Source: Hyphomicrobiales bacterium
Lineage (GTDB): Bacteria; Pseudomonadota; Alphaproteobacteria; Rhizobiales; Devosiaceae
Reading direction: 5' to 3'
Assembly (NCBI GenBank): GCA_004144345.1
Contig: SEEL01000041.1
Coordinates: forward strand, 1-32,449
Length of the DNA: 32,449 bases
Shown: in pieces, positions 1 through 6,711 of the stretch
Position numbering within the stretch: position 1 is the first letter of the stretch
Layout: each line of letters starts with the position of its first letter
Translations under genes and position numbers: made by a program
The notes under the pieces: model-generated
The model's database searches: none
The model's input: the letters and a program-made list of their open reading frames with translations, nothing else
Told to the model about the DNA's origin: nothing

Positions 1-118
1 GTGGAGAGAGATTCCGGCAGATCATCGGTCCTGAGGCGAGCCCGGTTGCAGCGGCGAGGCGCGAGCCTCAATTCTGCGGACTACCCGCGTCGAGGCAAGC
101 CCTCGCCGCTGCTCGCTC
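1..118 (+). repeat. Left copy of a long inverted repeat
   Basis: The reverse complement of 1-118 aligns with 32238-32356 with 5 mismatches and one 1-base gap, about 95% identity, including exact runs of 45 and 42 bases. The copy also folds on itself: 48-59 is exactly complementary to 101-112 (12 bp), and 56-60 pairs with 65-69 around a 4-base loop. No start codon or coding pattern fits. It begins at base 1, so the true outer edge may lie outside the window. It looks like a dispersed intergenic palindromic repeat, not a gene. I saw no third copy inside the window. Confidence 0.85.
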
Positions 119-294
119 TTCGCAAGAAGGGCCATGACGTCCCCCGCAACCGGAGGCAGGTGGCCGATGGATAATTTCGCTCGTCCTGTCGAAAACTGTC
201 ACCCCGCTCCGTCAAGGTTCCGAGGTGCCGGCGTATTACATTTGTCTTCCTCGCCGGACATCACTATCCCAACCGCCCCGCCCGGAGTGTTGCC
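119..294. other. Intergenic region upstream of the MFS gene
   Basis: This is 176 bases between the left repeat and the transporter start. I see no gene, no tRNA and no convincing promoter. A GGAG at about 283-286 serves as ribosome binding site for the GTG start at 295. No divergent regulator gene, such as a tetR homologue, fits in the available space. Confidence 0.5.
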
Positions 295-1485
295 GTGAAC
301 CGCCCGCTGTTCGTCATCCTCGCTGCCGTCACCCTCGATTCCGTCGGCATCGGGCTGATCTTCCCGATCCTGCCAAAACTGCTCGAGGAGGTGACGCATG
401 TCGACAACATCGCGCCCTATGTCGGCATCATGTTCGCGCTCTACGCGGCGATCCAGTTCATCTTCTCGCCCATCCTCGGCGTAATGAGCGACCGCTTCGG
501 CCGGCGGCCGGTGCTGCTGGTGTCGCTGGCCGGCGCCGCCATCGACTACATCTTCATGGCCCTCGCGCCGGAGCTGTGGATGCTGGTCATCGGCCGCGCC
601 ATTGCCGGCCTCACCAGCGCCAACATGGCAGTAGCGACCGCCTACATCACCGATATCACCCCCGAGGAGCAGCGGGCGCAGCGCTTCGGCATGTTCCACG
701 CCATGTTCGGCATCGGCTTCGTCATCGGCCCGGTGCTGGGCGGTCTGCTGGGCGATTTCTGGGTGCGCGCGCCCTTCATCGCCGCTGCCGTGCTCAACGG
801 CCTCAATTTCGCGCTCGCCTATTTCGTCCTGCCGGAATCACGGCCGGGCCGGCGCGACGCCAAATTCGACTTCAAGGGGCTGAACCCCCTGGTGCCGCTC
901 GCCTGGGCCTTCACGCTCAGGGGCCTCGTGCCGCTGCTGCTGATCTTCTTCATCCTCAATTTCGTCGGCAACATGTACGGCACCGTGTGGGCACTCTTCG
1001 GCTATGACGCGTTCCAGTGGAACAGCCTGATGGTCGGCATTTCGCTGGCCGGCTACGGGATCTTTCATGCCGCCGTGCAGGCGTTGCTGCCCGGACCAGC
1101 CACCAGGATGTTCGGCGAAAAGAATGCGCTTCTAATCGGCCTCGCCTTCGAATGTACGGGGCTGCTGCTGATCGGCATCGCCTCGCAGGGCTGGGTGGTG
1201 TTTGCCGTGCTGCCGCTGTTCGCCATGGGTGGCATAGGTATACCGGCGTTCCAGTCGCTGGCGACGCGGCAGGCGCCGGTCGACATGCAGGGCCAGCTGC
1301 AGGGCGTGATGGCCTCGATCGTGTCGCTCGCCTCGATTTTCGGGCCGCTCTACTTCGCCAGCTTCTATTTCGGCATCAAGGATTGGTGGCCGGGCCTGAT
1401 CTGGATCATCGGCGGGGCGACCTACCTGCTGGCGATTCCGCTGATCCTCGCCATGCGCCGCACACCGGCCGCTTCGGAGGGCTGA
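295..1485 (+). CDS. MFS transporter, TCR/Tet (TetA-like) family
   Basis: A 396-residue, very hydrophobic protein with the 12-helix layout of the major facilitator superfamily, expected to act as an inner-membrane drug/proton antiporter. The start is GTG at 295 with GGAG 8 bases upstream. MFS motif A is clear as SDRFGRRPVLLVSLAGAAID at about residues 64-83. That stretch, plus LDSVGIGLIFPILP near the N-terminus, the GPVLGGLLG motif C and a FGEKNALLIG segment mid-protein, closely follow TetA efflux pumps. The second half carries GGIGIPAFQSL and QGQLQG, also typical of TetA. The substrate cannot be read from sequence, and no TetR-type repressor is next to it, so a resistance role is only possible. 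It is monocistronic, with a terminator just after the stop. Confidence 0.9.
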   Translation: MNRPLFVILAAVTLDSVGIGLIFPILPKLLEEVTHVDNIAPYVGIMFALYAAIQFIFSPILGVMSDRFGRRPVLLVSLAGAAIDYIFMALAPELWMLVIGRAIAGLTSANMAVATAYITDITPEEQRAQRFGMFHAMFGIGFVIGPVLGGLLGDFWVRAPFIAAAVLNGLNFALAYFVLPESRPGRRDAKFDFKGLNPLVPLAWAFTLRGLVPLLLIFFILNFVGNMYGTVWALFGYDAFQWNSLMVGISLAGYGIFHAAVQALLPGPATRMFGEKNALLIGLAFECTGLLLIGIASQGWVVFAVLPLFAMGGIGIPAFQSLATRQAPVDMQGQLQGVMASIVSLASIFGPLYFASFYFGIKDWWPGLIWIIGGATYLLAIPLILAMRRTPAASEG

Positions 1486-1493
1486 AGGCTGGT

Positions 1494-1520
1494 GAAAAAC
1501 CCCGGTTTCCGGGGGTTTTC
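1494..1520 (+). terminator. Rho-independent terminator after the MFS gene
   Basis: AAAACCCCGG, a TTT loop and CCGGGGGTTTT form a tight hairpin ending in a T run about 10 bases after the MFS stop. The A and T tracts on either side mean it could work in both directions. Confidence 0.75.
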
Positions 1521-1544
1521 GGGGCAAAAGGTCAGGTTTTGCGG

Positions 1545-1573
1545 TTGACCCCCCGAATTTGAGGCCCCATTAA
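1545..1573 (+). promoter_or_regulatory. Possible sigma70-type promoter for hupB
   Basis: TTGACC (1545-1550), a 17-base spacer and CATTAA (1568-1573). The -35 is good and the -10 weak, as is common in alphaproteobacteria. It would give a leader of about 115 bases before the HU start. Confidence 0.4.
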
Positions 1574-1697
1574 CGTGCCTGCGGCGGTGACGTGGGCAAA
1601 ATGCCCGGAATTCCTTGCTTTGCGCTCGGAATCGTCAAATGGATTGCCGCGGTTTGGTTCGCCTCTGAGGGCGGGCTCTTCATTGTGAGGAAACGCT

Positions 1698-1970
1698 ATG
1701 AACAAGAACGATCTTATCGGCGTAGTGGCTGACGGGGCGAGCATTACCAAGGCGCAGGCCGGCGAAGCCGTCGACGCCGTTTTCGACGCGATCACCAAGT
1801 CGCTGAAGGCTGGCGACGAAGTCCGTCTGGTCGGTTTCGGCACGTTCTCGGTGTCCAAGCGCAAGGCCTCGATCGGCCGCAACCCGGCCACCGGCGCGGA
1901 GATCAAAATTCCGGAGTCCAACCAGGCCAAGTTCAAGCCCGGCAAGGGCCTCAAGGACGCGATCAACTGA
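1698..1970 (+). CDS. hupB: HU family DNA-binding protein
   Basis: A 90-residue basic protein, the standard length for HU/IHF histone-like proteins that dimerise and bend DNA in the nucleoid. It opens with MNKNDLIGVVA and has the VGFGTFSV beta segment (45-52), followed by the DNA-contacting arm with the family signature GRNPATGAEIKIP (60-72). The C-terminal helix PGKGLKDAIN is also typical. GAGGAAA lies just before the ATG. HU rather than IHF is indicated by overall similarity to rhizobial HupB. It is a single gene with its own promoter candidate and terminator, followed by two tRNA genes, an arrangement I recall from other Hyphomicrobiales. Confidence 0.96.
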   Translation: MNKNDLIGVVADGASITKAQAGEAVDAVFDAITKSLKAGDEVRLVGFGTFSVSKRKASIGRNPATGAEIKIPESNQAKFKPGKGLKDAIN

Positions 1971-1997
1971 TCCGTCGACAGCAGTTCGACTAATCAA

Positions 1998-2030
1998 CGG
2001 CTCCGCGCACCAACGTGCCGGAGCCGTTTG
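1998..2030 (+). terminator. Terminator after hupB
   Basis: CGGCTCCG (1998-2005) pairs with CGGAGCCG (2019-2026), followed by TTTG. The position 27 bases after the HU stop and the GC-rich stem support a terminator. The T run is short. Confidence 0.6.
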
Positions 2031-2031
2031 C

Positions 2032-2060
2032 TTGACGGGGCAGGGGCAAGCCCCTAGTAC
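2032..2060 (+). promoter_or_regulatory. Promoter of tRNA-Val
   Basis: TTGACG (2032-2037), exactly 17 bases, then TAGTAC (2055-2060). It lies 23 bases upstream of the tRNA, fitting a start site at about 2067 and a short 5' leader. Confidence 0.65.
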
Positions 2061-2083
2061 CTCGCCGTTCCGGTCACCCGGAC

Positions 2084-2158
2084 GGGCGGTTAGCTCAGCG
2101 GTAGAGCATCTCGTTTACACCGAGAGGGTCGGCGGTTCGAAACCGTCACCGCCCACCA
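2084..2158 (+). tRNA. tRNA-Val (anticodon TAC)
   Basis: A 75-base cloverleaf. The acceptor stem GGGCGGT pairs with ACCGCCC, the D arm contains AGCTCAGCGGTAGAGC, the anticodon stem TCTCG/CGAGA encloses loop TTTACAC with anticodon TAC at 2116-2118, and the T arm contains GGTTCGAAACC. The 3' CCA is encoded. Confidence 0.96.
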
Positions 2159-2430
2159 GCCTTCGCAAGCGGAGCGCCGCGACGGCTGTCACGCCGAAGC
2201 CCCCTGGGGCGAAGGCGGACTGGGCCCGCTTGCTTCGGCCTGGCAGGCCACCGGCGCATTCCACTTGGCAGATTCGCACGAAGCCTGAGACTGTCCCCTC
2301 GAGGGGGACACGCGACGCGCCTTTCGCGATGAGGTGCGGGCGATAGCCTTTGAAAGCTATCTGAAATCAGGCTCGGGCAGGGCCTTTGAAAGAAAACGCC
2401 TCTAGCTTTCGAAAACCCCGATTTCGCGTG
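2159..2430. other. Spacer between the two tRNA genes, with hairpins
   Basis: No gene is visible. Three structures stand out: a stem with tandem GA mismatches at 2192-2217 (CGCC-GAA-GCC / GGC-GAA-GGCG); a near-perfect palindrome TGTCCCC-TCGA-GGGGGACA at 2292-2310; and GATAGC/GCTATC at 2342-2361. Any of them could end or process the tRNA-Val transcript, although none has a T run. A 14-base stretch at 2186-2199 is identical to part of the tRNA-Asp anticodon arm. Confidence 0.45.
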
Positions 2431-2459
2431 TTGACTTGCCCACGAGGCGTGGGTACACG
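2431..2459 (+). promoter_or_regulatory. Promoter of tRNA-Asp
   Basis: TTGACT (2431-2436), exactly 17 bases, then TACACG (2454-2459). It lies 34 bases before the tRNA. It matches the tRNA-Val promoter in -35 sequence and spacing, so the two tRNAs appear to be transcribed separately. Confidence 0.6.
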
Positions 2460-2493
2460 GACGCCACGTTGCGCGGGGCACTGCTTCGCCGCT

Positions 2494-2570
2494 GCGGGAG
2501 TAGCTCAGTTGGTTAGAGCGTCGGCCTGTCACGCCGAAGGTCGCGGGTTCGAGCCCCGTCTCTCGCGCCA
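2494..2570 (+). tRNA. tRNA-Asp (anticodon GTC)
   Basis: A 77-base cloverleaf. Acceptor GCGGGAG pairs with CTCTCGC (one G-T pair), the D arm contains AGCTCAGTTGGTTAGAGC, anticodon stem TCGGC/GCCGA encloses loop CTGTCAC with anticodon GTC at 2528-2530, and the T arm contains GGGTTCGAGCCCC. The discriminator G and 3' CCA are encoded. Confidence 0.97.
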
Positions 2571-2621
2571 CCCCTTCCAGAACATCGCGATCTAGAAGAA
2601 CGGCGCCGGAACCGGCTCAAT

Positions 2622-2641
2622 CTGTGGCGGTTTGGCCACAG
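2622..2641. other. Hairpin downstream of tRNA-Asp
   Basis: CTGTGGC (2622-2628) pairs exactly with GCCACAG (2635-2641) around a 6-base loop. There is no T run. It may help end or process the tRNA transcript. The rest of 2571-2829 holds no gene; TTGAAA (2742-2747), 17 bases and ATTTGA form only a weak promoter candidate for the next gene. Confidence 0.35.
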
Positions 2642-2829
2642 CCGGCGGGCGCCACATTCTCGCCTCCTCCGCGACCCAATCCCCTCACAAAAACCAATGA
2701 ATCTGGGCCGGTTGGTGCCGGTGGAACCCTGTTTCGATTCTTTGAAATCGCACACCCCGACCCCATTTGAAGCACAGGAACCGCCCGCAGTTTCGGGCGT
2801 TTTCGAGTTTGAGGACGCTAGGGGACGGC

Positions 2830-3369
2830 ATGCGCCTGTTCAGCATTGTGACATTTGCGGTTTTGGTGGCCGCCGTCCCGATGACGGCGCGGGCCGCTGA
2901 TCCGCTTGTCGTGCCCCTGTCGAGCGATTCCGCCGTCCCCCTCACCGACACCGAGTTCGACTGGAATGGCTTCTACGCCGGCGTCTATGGCGTCACGCAG
3001 GTCAGCCCGGCAGGCGGCATGCAATACGGCCTGGGCATCGATGTCGGCGTCAACGCGCGATTCGAATATGTGCTGGTGGGTGCCGAAGTCGCCTTCCATG
3101 GCCTCGGCGGCGGCGCCGGATCGACATCCTATCTGCAGGCACTGGGGCGCGCCGGCGTGGCCGCGACCGACGATGTCATTCTCTACGCCGCCGGTGGTCT
3201 CGGAATCGACCTCGGTCCGGCGGCCGAAACCGACGCGCTGCTGGGCGGCGGCGTGGAGCTCGCGCTCACGAACGATATCTCGCTGCGCGGCCAGTATTTG
3301 TATGGGGCGCCACTTACCGGCGCGAACCCGAAGGAGCAGGTCACGGTCGGCGCCAATTTCCACTTCTAG
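2830..3369 (+). CDS. Small outer-membrane beta-barrel protein (OMP array, copy 1)
   Basis: A 179-residue exported protein. The chosen ATG at 2830 starts a signal peptide (MRLFSIVTFAVLVAAVPMTA) ending in ARAAD. An in-frame ATG at 2767 would add a hydrophilic extension before the signal and is unlikely. The mature part is rich in Gly and alternating hydrophobic residues, opens with FDWNGFYAG, and ends in Phe as GANFHF, the C-terminal beta-signal recognised by BamA. Length and layout fit an 8-strand Omp25/Omp31-type barrel, though this family diverges too fast for a firm name. It is the first of four tandem paralogues. Unlike copies 2-4 it has no clear terminator of the shared type after it. Confidence 0.75.
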   Translation: MRLFSIVTFAVLVAAVPMTARAADPLVVPLSSDSAVPLTDTEFDWNGFYAGVYGVTQVSPAGGMQYGLGIDVGVNARFEYVLVGAEVAFHGLGGGAGSTSYLQALGRAGVAATDDVILYAAGGLGIDLGPAAETDALLGGGVELALTNDISLRGQYLYGAPLTGANPKEQVTVGANFHF

Positions 3370-3593
3370 GGGCTGATCACGTTTTCGGATGCATCATCGC
3401 CGCACCAGTGGTTGCGGTGAATAAGTGTGCATATTCAATTGATTAACCTGTCTTCCTAGTGTGGCGGATGGGGCACAGAGGTGACGAAAAGGGGGCAGGG
3501 GGCGTTTCTCCATCAACCTTTGGACGTTACATAGGCGTACGGGACTCGCGCCTCCCAAGCGGTTCCAGACTAGACAATATGAAGGACTATCAA

Positions 3594-4106
3594 ATGCGTT
3601 CTCTCAAGCTTGCCCTGCTCGCTACCGCGGCCACGGCTGTGCTGTCGTCGGCGACCTTCGCCGCCGACCTCATCGTCGACGTTCCGATCCAGGATCCGGT
3701 CATCGACAACAGCTTCTCCTTCGACGGTGCGTACATTGGTGCGTTCCTTCAGGGTCAGACCACCCCGAACACCTTCGGCATCGGCGCCAATCTCGGTGTA
3801 AACGTCCTCATGGACGGTCTGCTGCTCGGCGGCGAACTCGAAGGCACCGTGTCGATGGGTCCGGAATTCTCCGGCCAGGCGACCGGCCGCGTCGGCGGTC
3901 TGATCTCGGACTCGGCGATCGTTTACGTCTACTCCGGTGTCGGTACCCGCACCACGACCAGCTGGTACGTGCCGCTCGGTATCGGTGCTGAAGTCGCCGT
4001 GGCCGACAATGTCGGTCTCAAGGGCGAACTCCAGTACAACTGGGACCTGACCAATTCGGCGGAAAATTCCGTCGCGGCCAAGGTCGGTCTGAACTTCCAC
4101 TTCTGA
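3594..4106 (+). CDS. Small outer-membrane beta-barrel protein (OMP array, copy 2)
   Basis: A 170-residue protein. The ATG at 3594 is preferred because GAAGGA sits 7 bases upstream and the N-terminus MRSLKLALLATAATAVLSS is a textbook signal peptide with cleavage near TFAAD. Upstream in-frame ATGs at 3459 and 3579 do not give a better signal. The mature barrel starts FSFDGAYIGAF and alternates Gly-rich strands with short turns, ending VGLNFHF with a terminal Phe. It is clearly related to the genes on both sides: same length, same AADL cleavage region, same (F/W)DGxYIG entry strand. It has its own terminator, so it is probably monocistronic. The natural function is unknown; small barrels of this type stabilise the envelope or form narrow pores. 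Confidence 0.8.
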   Translation: MRSLKLALLATAATAVLSSATFAADLIVDVPIQDPVIDNSFSFDGAYIGAFLQGQTTPNTFGIGANLGVNVLMDGLLLGGELEGTVSMGPEFSGQATGRVGGLISDSAIVYVYSGVGTRTTTSWYVPLGIGAEVAVADNVGLKGELQYNWDLTNSAENSVAAKVGLNFHF

Positions 4107-4143
4107 TAGTTTTCTCCCCGGCTTTTCCGGGAGAGGGCTTGGC

Positions 4144-4172
4144 AAGGGGCTCCGCATCGCGGGGCCCCTTCG
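4144..4172 (+). terminator. Terminator after OMP copy 2
   Basis: AAGGGGC-T-CCGC (4144-4154) pairs with GCGG-G-GCCCCTT (4158-4170) around ATC. It is a strong stem whose sequence closely matches the terminators after copies 3 and 4. The T run is short. Confidence 0.7.
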
Positions 4173-4227
4173 CATTGGGGGCGTAACCAATCGTTAAGCC
4201 TAGGGGATGATTAAAGTTTTCGACTAA

Positions 4228-4256
4228 TTGTCGTCAAACTTCGAAACAGGCAAAAT
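4228..4256 (+). promoter_or_regulatory. Possible promoter of OMP copy 3
   Basis: TTGTCG (4228-4233), 17 bases, CAAAAT (4251-4256; 4 of 6 bases match TATAAT). The predicted start site at about 4263 leaves a leader of roughly 33 bases before the ATG. Confidence 0.35.
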
Positions 4257-4295
4257 CCTGGAAGTCTCATGCAAAGACCTCCAAGGATCACGTCC

Positions 4296-4823
4296 ATGAA
4301 AATCGCGCACACTCTCCTGGCTGGCGCCGCCCTGGCGGTCGCTATGTCCACTGCCGCTTCGGCAGCGGACCTCCTGATCAATGCCCCGATCGATCCGATC
4401 TATGACAGCCCGCTGTTCAACTTCGAGGGTCTCTACGTGGGCGCCACTGCGGGCGGTGCTCTTTCGACCGGTAGCCTCTACGGCACGCTCGGCGTGGTCG
4501 TCGGCGCCAATTTCGCCGTGACCGACGGAATCATCGCCGGCGTCGAGTTCCAGGGCGACAGCTACTGGAATGGCGGTCTCGCTGGCTTCGACGCCCTGGC
4601 GCTCGGCCGTGTCGGTGGCTTCCTCAACGACAACACCATGCTCTACGCCGATCTCGGTGCCGGTTTCCTCGGCGGCACAGGCGTTTACGCGCTGGGCGGT
4701 GGTGCCGAAATGGGCCTCACCGGCAACCTCGGTCTGCGTGGCGACATGCAGGTCCTCGGCGCCTGGGGCGGCGGTCCGAACACAGCGAAAGCCACTGTTG
4801 GCCTCGTTTGGCACCTCAACTAA
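4296..4823 (+). CDS. Small outer-membrane beta-barrel protein (OMP array, copy 3)
   Basis: A 175-residue protein. The ATG at 4296 has AAGGA 8 bases upstream and begins a signal peptide, MKIAHTLLAGAALAVAMSTA, cleaved near ASAAD. An upstream ATG at 4269 would put nine residues ahead of the signal and is less likely. The mature part opens with FNFEGLYVGAT and keeps the Gly-rich barrel pattern of its neighbours. It ends VGLVWHLN, so the last residue is Asn rather than the Phe seen in the other three copies. This departs from the usual aromatic C-terminus, though the WHL stretch still resembles the WHF of copy 4. It has its own promoter candidate and a strong terminator. Confidence 0.8.
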   Translation: MKIAHTLLAGAALAVAMSTAASAADLLINAPIDPIYDSPLFNFEGLYVGATAGGALSTGSLYGTLGVVVGANFAVTDGIIAGVEFQGDSYWNGGLAGFDALALGRVGGFLNDNTMLYADLGAGFLGGTGVYALGGGAEMGLTGNLGLRGDMQVLGAWGGGPNTAKATVGLVWHLN

Positions 4824-4845
4824 GAACAGTAACAATAGAGCACTG

Positions 4846-4873
4846 AAGGCTCCGCGACAGCGGGGCCTTTTTT
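4846..4873 (+). terminator. Strong terminator after OMP copy 3
   Basis: AAGGC-T-CCGC, loop GACA, GCGG-G-GCCTT followed by six T. It is a classic rho-independent terminator 23 bases after the stop codon, with the same core as the terminators after copies 2 and 4. Confidence 0.88.
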
Positions 4874-5019
4874 GTTTCCAGCGATACGAACTGTTGCTTG
4901 AAGGCTACTTGTGACATCGCTCCGCAGGCCGCAGCCGCGTCGCCAGTCTGTTTTAAGTATCGCAGGCGCACAAACGGGCGTATCCATCCTGCAGCGTCTT
5001 CAAAGCATCGGGGGTTCTG

Positions 5020-5529
5020 ATGGGTTTGACCAAGACAGTGTCGCTGGCTGCAGCGATTGTTGCTTTCACCAGTTCGGCTACGATGGCCGCTGATCTTTTG
5101 ATGGAGCCACCGCCGGCGCCAGAAGAGATCATGACTTCTGGATGGGACGGTATCTATATCGGCGGCACCGTTGGTTACTATGTCAGCGGGTACGCCAATC
5201 TGGACGCCGTAATCGGCGGCAACTTCACCGTGGCAGAGAGCTTCCTGCTTGGCTTCGAAGCCGGCGGCGGGCCGTATTTCGACGTCGGTGGCGGCGGCGG
5301 GAACGGCTTCGAAGGTTATGTGGCGGGTAGGGCCGGCATCATCGCCGGCGACTCAGCGCTGCTCTATGGCGTCCTCGGTTATGAGGCCTACACATGGGGT
5401 GGCACAGGCTTCTTCGGCGGAGCTGGTGCCGAGTTCATGGTAGCCGACCAGACCAGTCTGCGGGTGCAGGGCGTGATGTACCAAGGTGGCGACATCAACG
5501 TGAGCACGGGCGTTTTCTGGCACTTCTGA
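5020..5529 (+). CDS. Small outer-membrane beta-barrel protein (OMP array, copy 4)
   Basis: A 169-residue protein starting at the ATG at 5020; GGGGG just upstream is only a weak ribosome site. The signal peptide MGLTKTVSLAAAIVAFTSSA ends near TMAAD. A short proline-rich linker (EPPPAPEE) precedes the entry strand GWDGIYIGGTVGYY. The barrel is very Gly-rich, with a run of Gly at about residues 91-96, and ends STGVFWHF with the terminal Phe expected of a BamA substrate. It is paralogous to the three genes upstream, is followed by its own terminator, and is the last gene before the nuo operon. Confidence 0.8.
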   Translation: MGLTKTVSLAAAIVAFTSSATMAADLLMEPPPAPEEIMTSGWDGIYIGGTVGYYVSGYANLDAVIGGNFTVAESFLLGFEAGGGPYFDVGGGGGNGFEGYVAGRAGIIAGDSALLYGVLGYEAYTWGGTGFFGGAGAEFMVADQTSLRVQGVMYQGGDINVSTGVFWHF

Positions 5530-5546
5530 CGTCGGCGAAATTCGGC

Positions 5547-5579
5547 AAAGGGCCCTGCACTGCGGGGCCCTTTCGTTTT
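5547..5579 (+). terminator. Terminator after OMP copy 4
   Basis: AAAGGGCCC (5547-5555) pairs with GGGCCCTTT (5565-5573) around TGCACTGCG, followed by CGTTTT. A long GC-rich stem 17 bases after the stop, related in sequence to the two terminators upstream. Confidence 0.82.
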
Positions 5580-5646
5580 CGAGTGGGCACCCGCGTCCTC
5601 AGCGCACATTCACTAACATGATGTAAGTTATCAGCATTTGTTTTCC

Positions 5647-5675
5647 TTGAATCGCTGAGGGGCGTGGGCTAATCC
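5647..5675 (+). promoter_or_regulatory. Possible promoter of the nuo operon
   Basis: TTGAAT (5647-5652), 17 bases, TAATCC (5670-5675). It is the best sigma70-like match between the OMP terminator and nuoA, and would leave a leader of about 90 bases. It is a match by eye only. Confidence 0.35.
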
Positions 5676-5771
5676 CGGTGCATCGAATTGCGCCGTCCGC
5701 GAGGCCCATCATTGCCCCGCGCCCCGTGCAACAGGACCGGTTCTCCGCCGGGCCACAGAATAGGCCGCAGA

Positions 5772-6137
5772 ATGAACGATCTGCTCAGCAACTACTTGCC
5801 GATAGTGGTGTTTATCGGCCTCGCCGGCTTTATTGGTCTGGCCCTTCTCATTGCCCCTTTCATCATTGCGGTGAAGAATCCGGACCCCGAGAAAGTCTCT
5901 GCCTTCGAGGCCGGCTTCGATGCGTTTGATGATGCGCGCATGCGGTTCGATGCCCGATTCTATCTCGTGGCCATTCTCTTCATCATCTTCGACCTTGAAG
6001 TGGCCTGGCTGTTCCCGTGGGCAGTCGCTTTCGACAATGTCGGTTGGTTCGGGTTCTGGTCGGTGATGATCTTCCTTGGCGTCCTCACCATCGGTTTCAT
6101 CTACGAATGGAAGAAGGGCGCGCTGGAATGGGATTGA
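5772..6137 (+). CDS. nuoA: NADH-quinone oxidoreductase subunit A
   Basis: 121 residues, the standard size for NuoA (mitochondrial ND3), with three membrane helices. It is a membrane-arm subunit of complex I next to the quinone site. The start at 5772 gives [17 protein letters not shown], the expected first helix. The conserved second helix [20 protein letters not shown] (62-81) carries the family's acidic residues. The helix 1-2 loop reads [16 protein letters not shown] (45-60). Most homologues, including mitochondrial ND3, have Cys in the E-C-G-F motif of this loop, whereas here it is Ala47. First gene of the nuo operon; its last 10 bases overlap nuoB. Confidence 0.97.
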   Translation: MNDLLSNYLPIVVFIGLAGFIGLALLIAPFIIAVKNPDPEKVSAFEAGFDAFDDARMRFDARFYLVAILFIIFDLEVAWLFPWAVAFDNVGWFGFWSVMIFLGVLTIGFIYEWKKGALEWD

Positions 6138-6703
6138 GCGAGCAGACGCTGGTCGCTCCGGCGCCGAAGGGCATTACTGATCCCCGCACCGGCAAGCTCG
6201 TCGGCGCAAACGATCCGTTCGTCACCAGCATCAATGCCGAACTCGGCGACAAGGGCTTTCTTGCCACCACCGCATCGCAGCTTATCACCTGGGCCCGTTC
6301 CGGCTCGCTGATGTGGATGCAGACGGGCCTCGCCTGTTGCGCCGTCGAGATGATTCAGATGTCGATGCCGCGCTATGACATCGAACGCTTTGGTACCGCC
6401 CCGCGAGCGTCGCCGCGTCAGGCCGACTGCCTGATCGTAGCCGGCACGCTGACCAACAAGATGGCGCCGGCGCTGCGCAAGGTTTACGACCAGATGCCCG
6501 GCCCGCGCTACGTCATCTCGATGGGTAGTTGCGCCAATGGCGGCGGCTACTACCACTATTCTTATTCTGTCGTCCGCGGCTGCGATCGCGTCATGCCCGT
6601 CGACATCTACGTGCCGGGCTGCCCGCCGACGGCCGAGGCGCTGCTCTACGGCATTCTTCTGCTGCAGAAGAAGATTCGCCGCGACGGCACGATCGAGCGG
6701 TAG
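6128..6703 (+). CDS. nuoB: NADH-quinone oxidoreductase subunit B
   Basis: 191 residues, a peripheral-arm subunit carrying the terminal [4Fe-4S] cluster N2 that passes electrons to quinone. The ligands are visible as the tandem Cys70-Cys71 in GLACCAVEM, Cys135 in MGSCANGGG and Cys165 in VPGCPPTAE. The conserved Arg-rich stretch around PRYDIERFG (81-89) lies by the quinone cavity. The first 45 or so residues are a variable extension common in alphaproteobacteria. The ATG at 6128 overlaps the end of nuoA by 10 bases, pointing to translational coupling. Confidence 0.98.
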   Translation: MGLSEQTLVAPAPKGITDPRTGKLVGANDPFVTSINAELGDKGFLATTASQLITWARSGSLMWMQTGLACCAVEMIQMSMPRYDIERFGTAPRASPRQADCLIVAGTLTNKMAPALRKVYDQMPGPRYVISMGSCANGGGYYHYSYSVVRGCDRVMPVDIYVPGCPPTAEALLYGILLLQKKIRRDGTIER

Positions 6704-6711
6704 GAGCGGTC

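Noticed and set aside
295-1485. Calling the MFS gene a tetracycline-resistance determinant
   Set aside because: Family motifs match TetA, but many chromosomal relatives do not confer resistance, and no tetR partner is visible.
2292-2310. The palindrome as a rho-independent terminator
   Set aside because: There is no T run on either side and the stem has a one-base offset; it was left as a hairpin only.
2032-2595. Short plus-strand frames across the two tRNA genes
   Set aside because: They translate through tRNA sequence and promoters. The tRNAs are certain, so these are chance frames.
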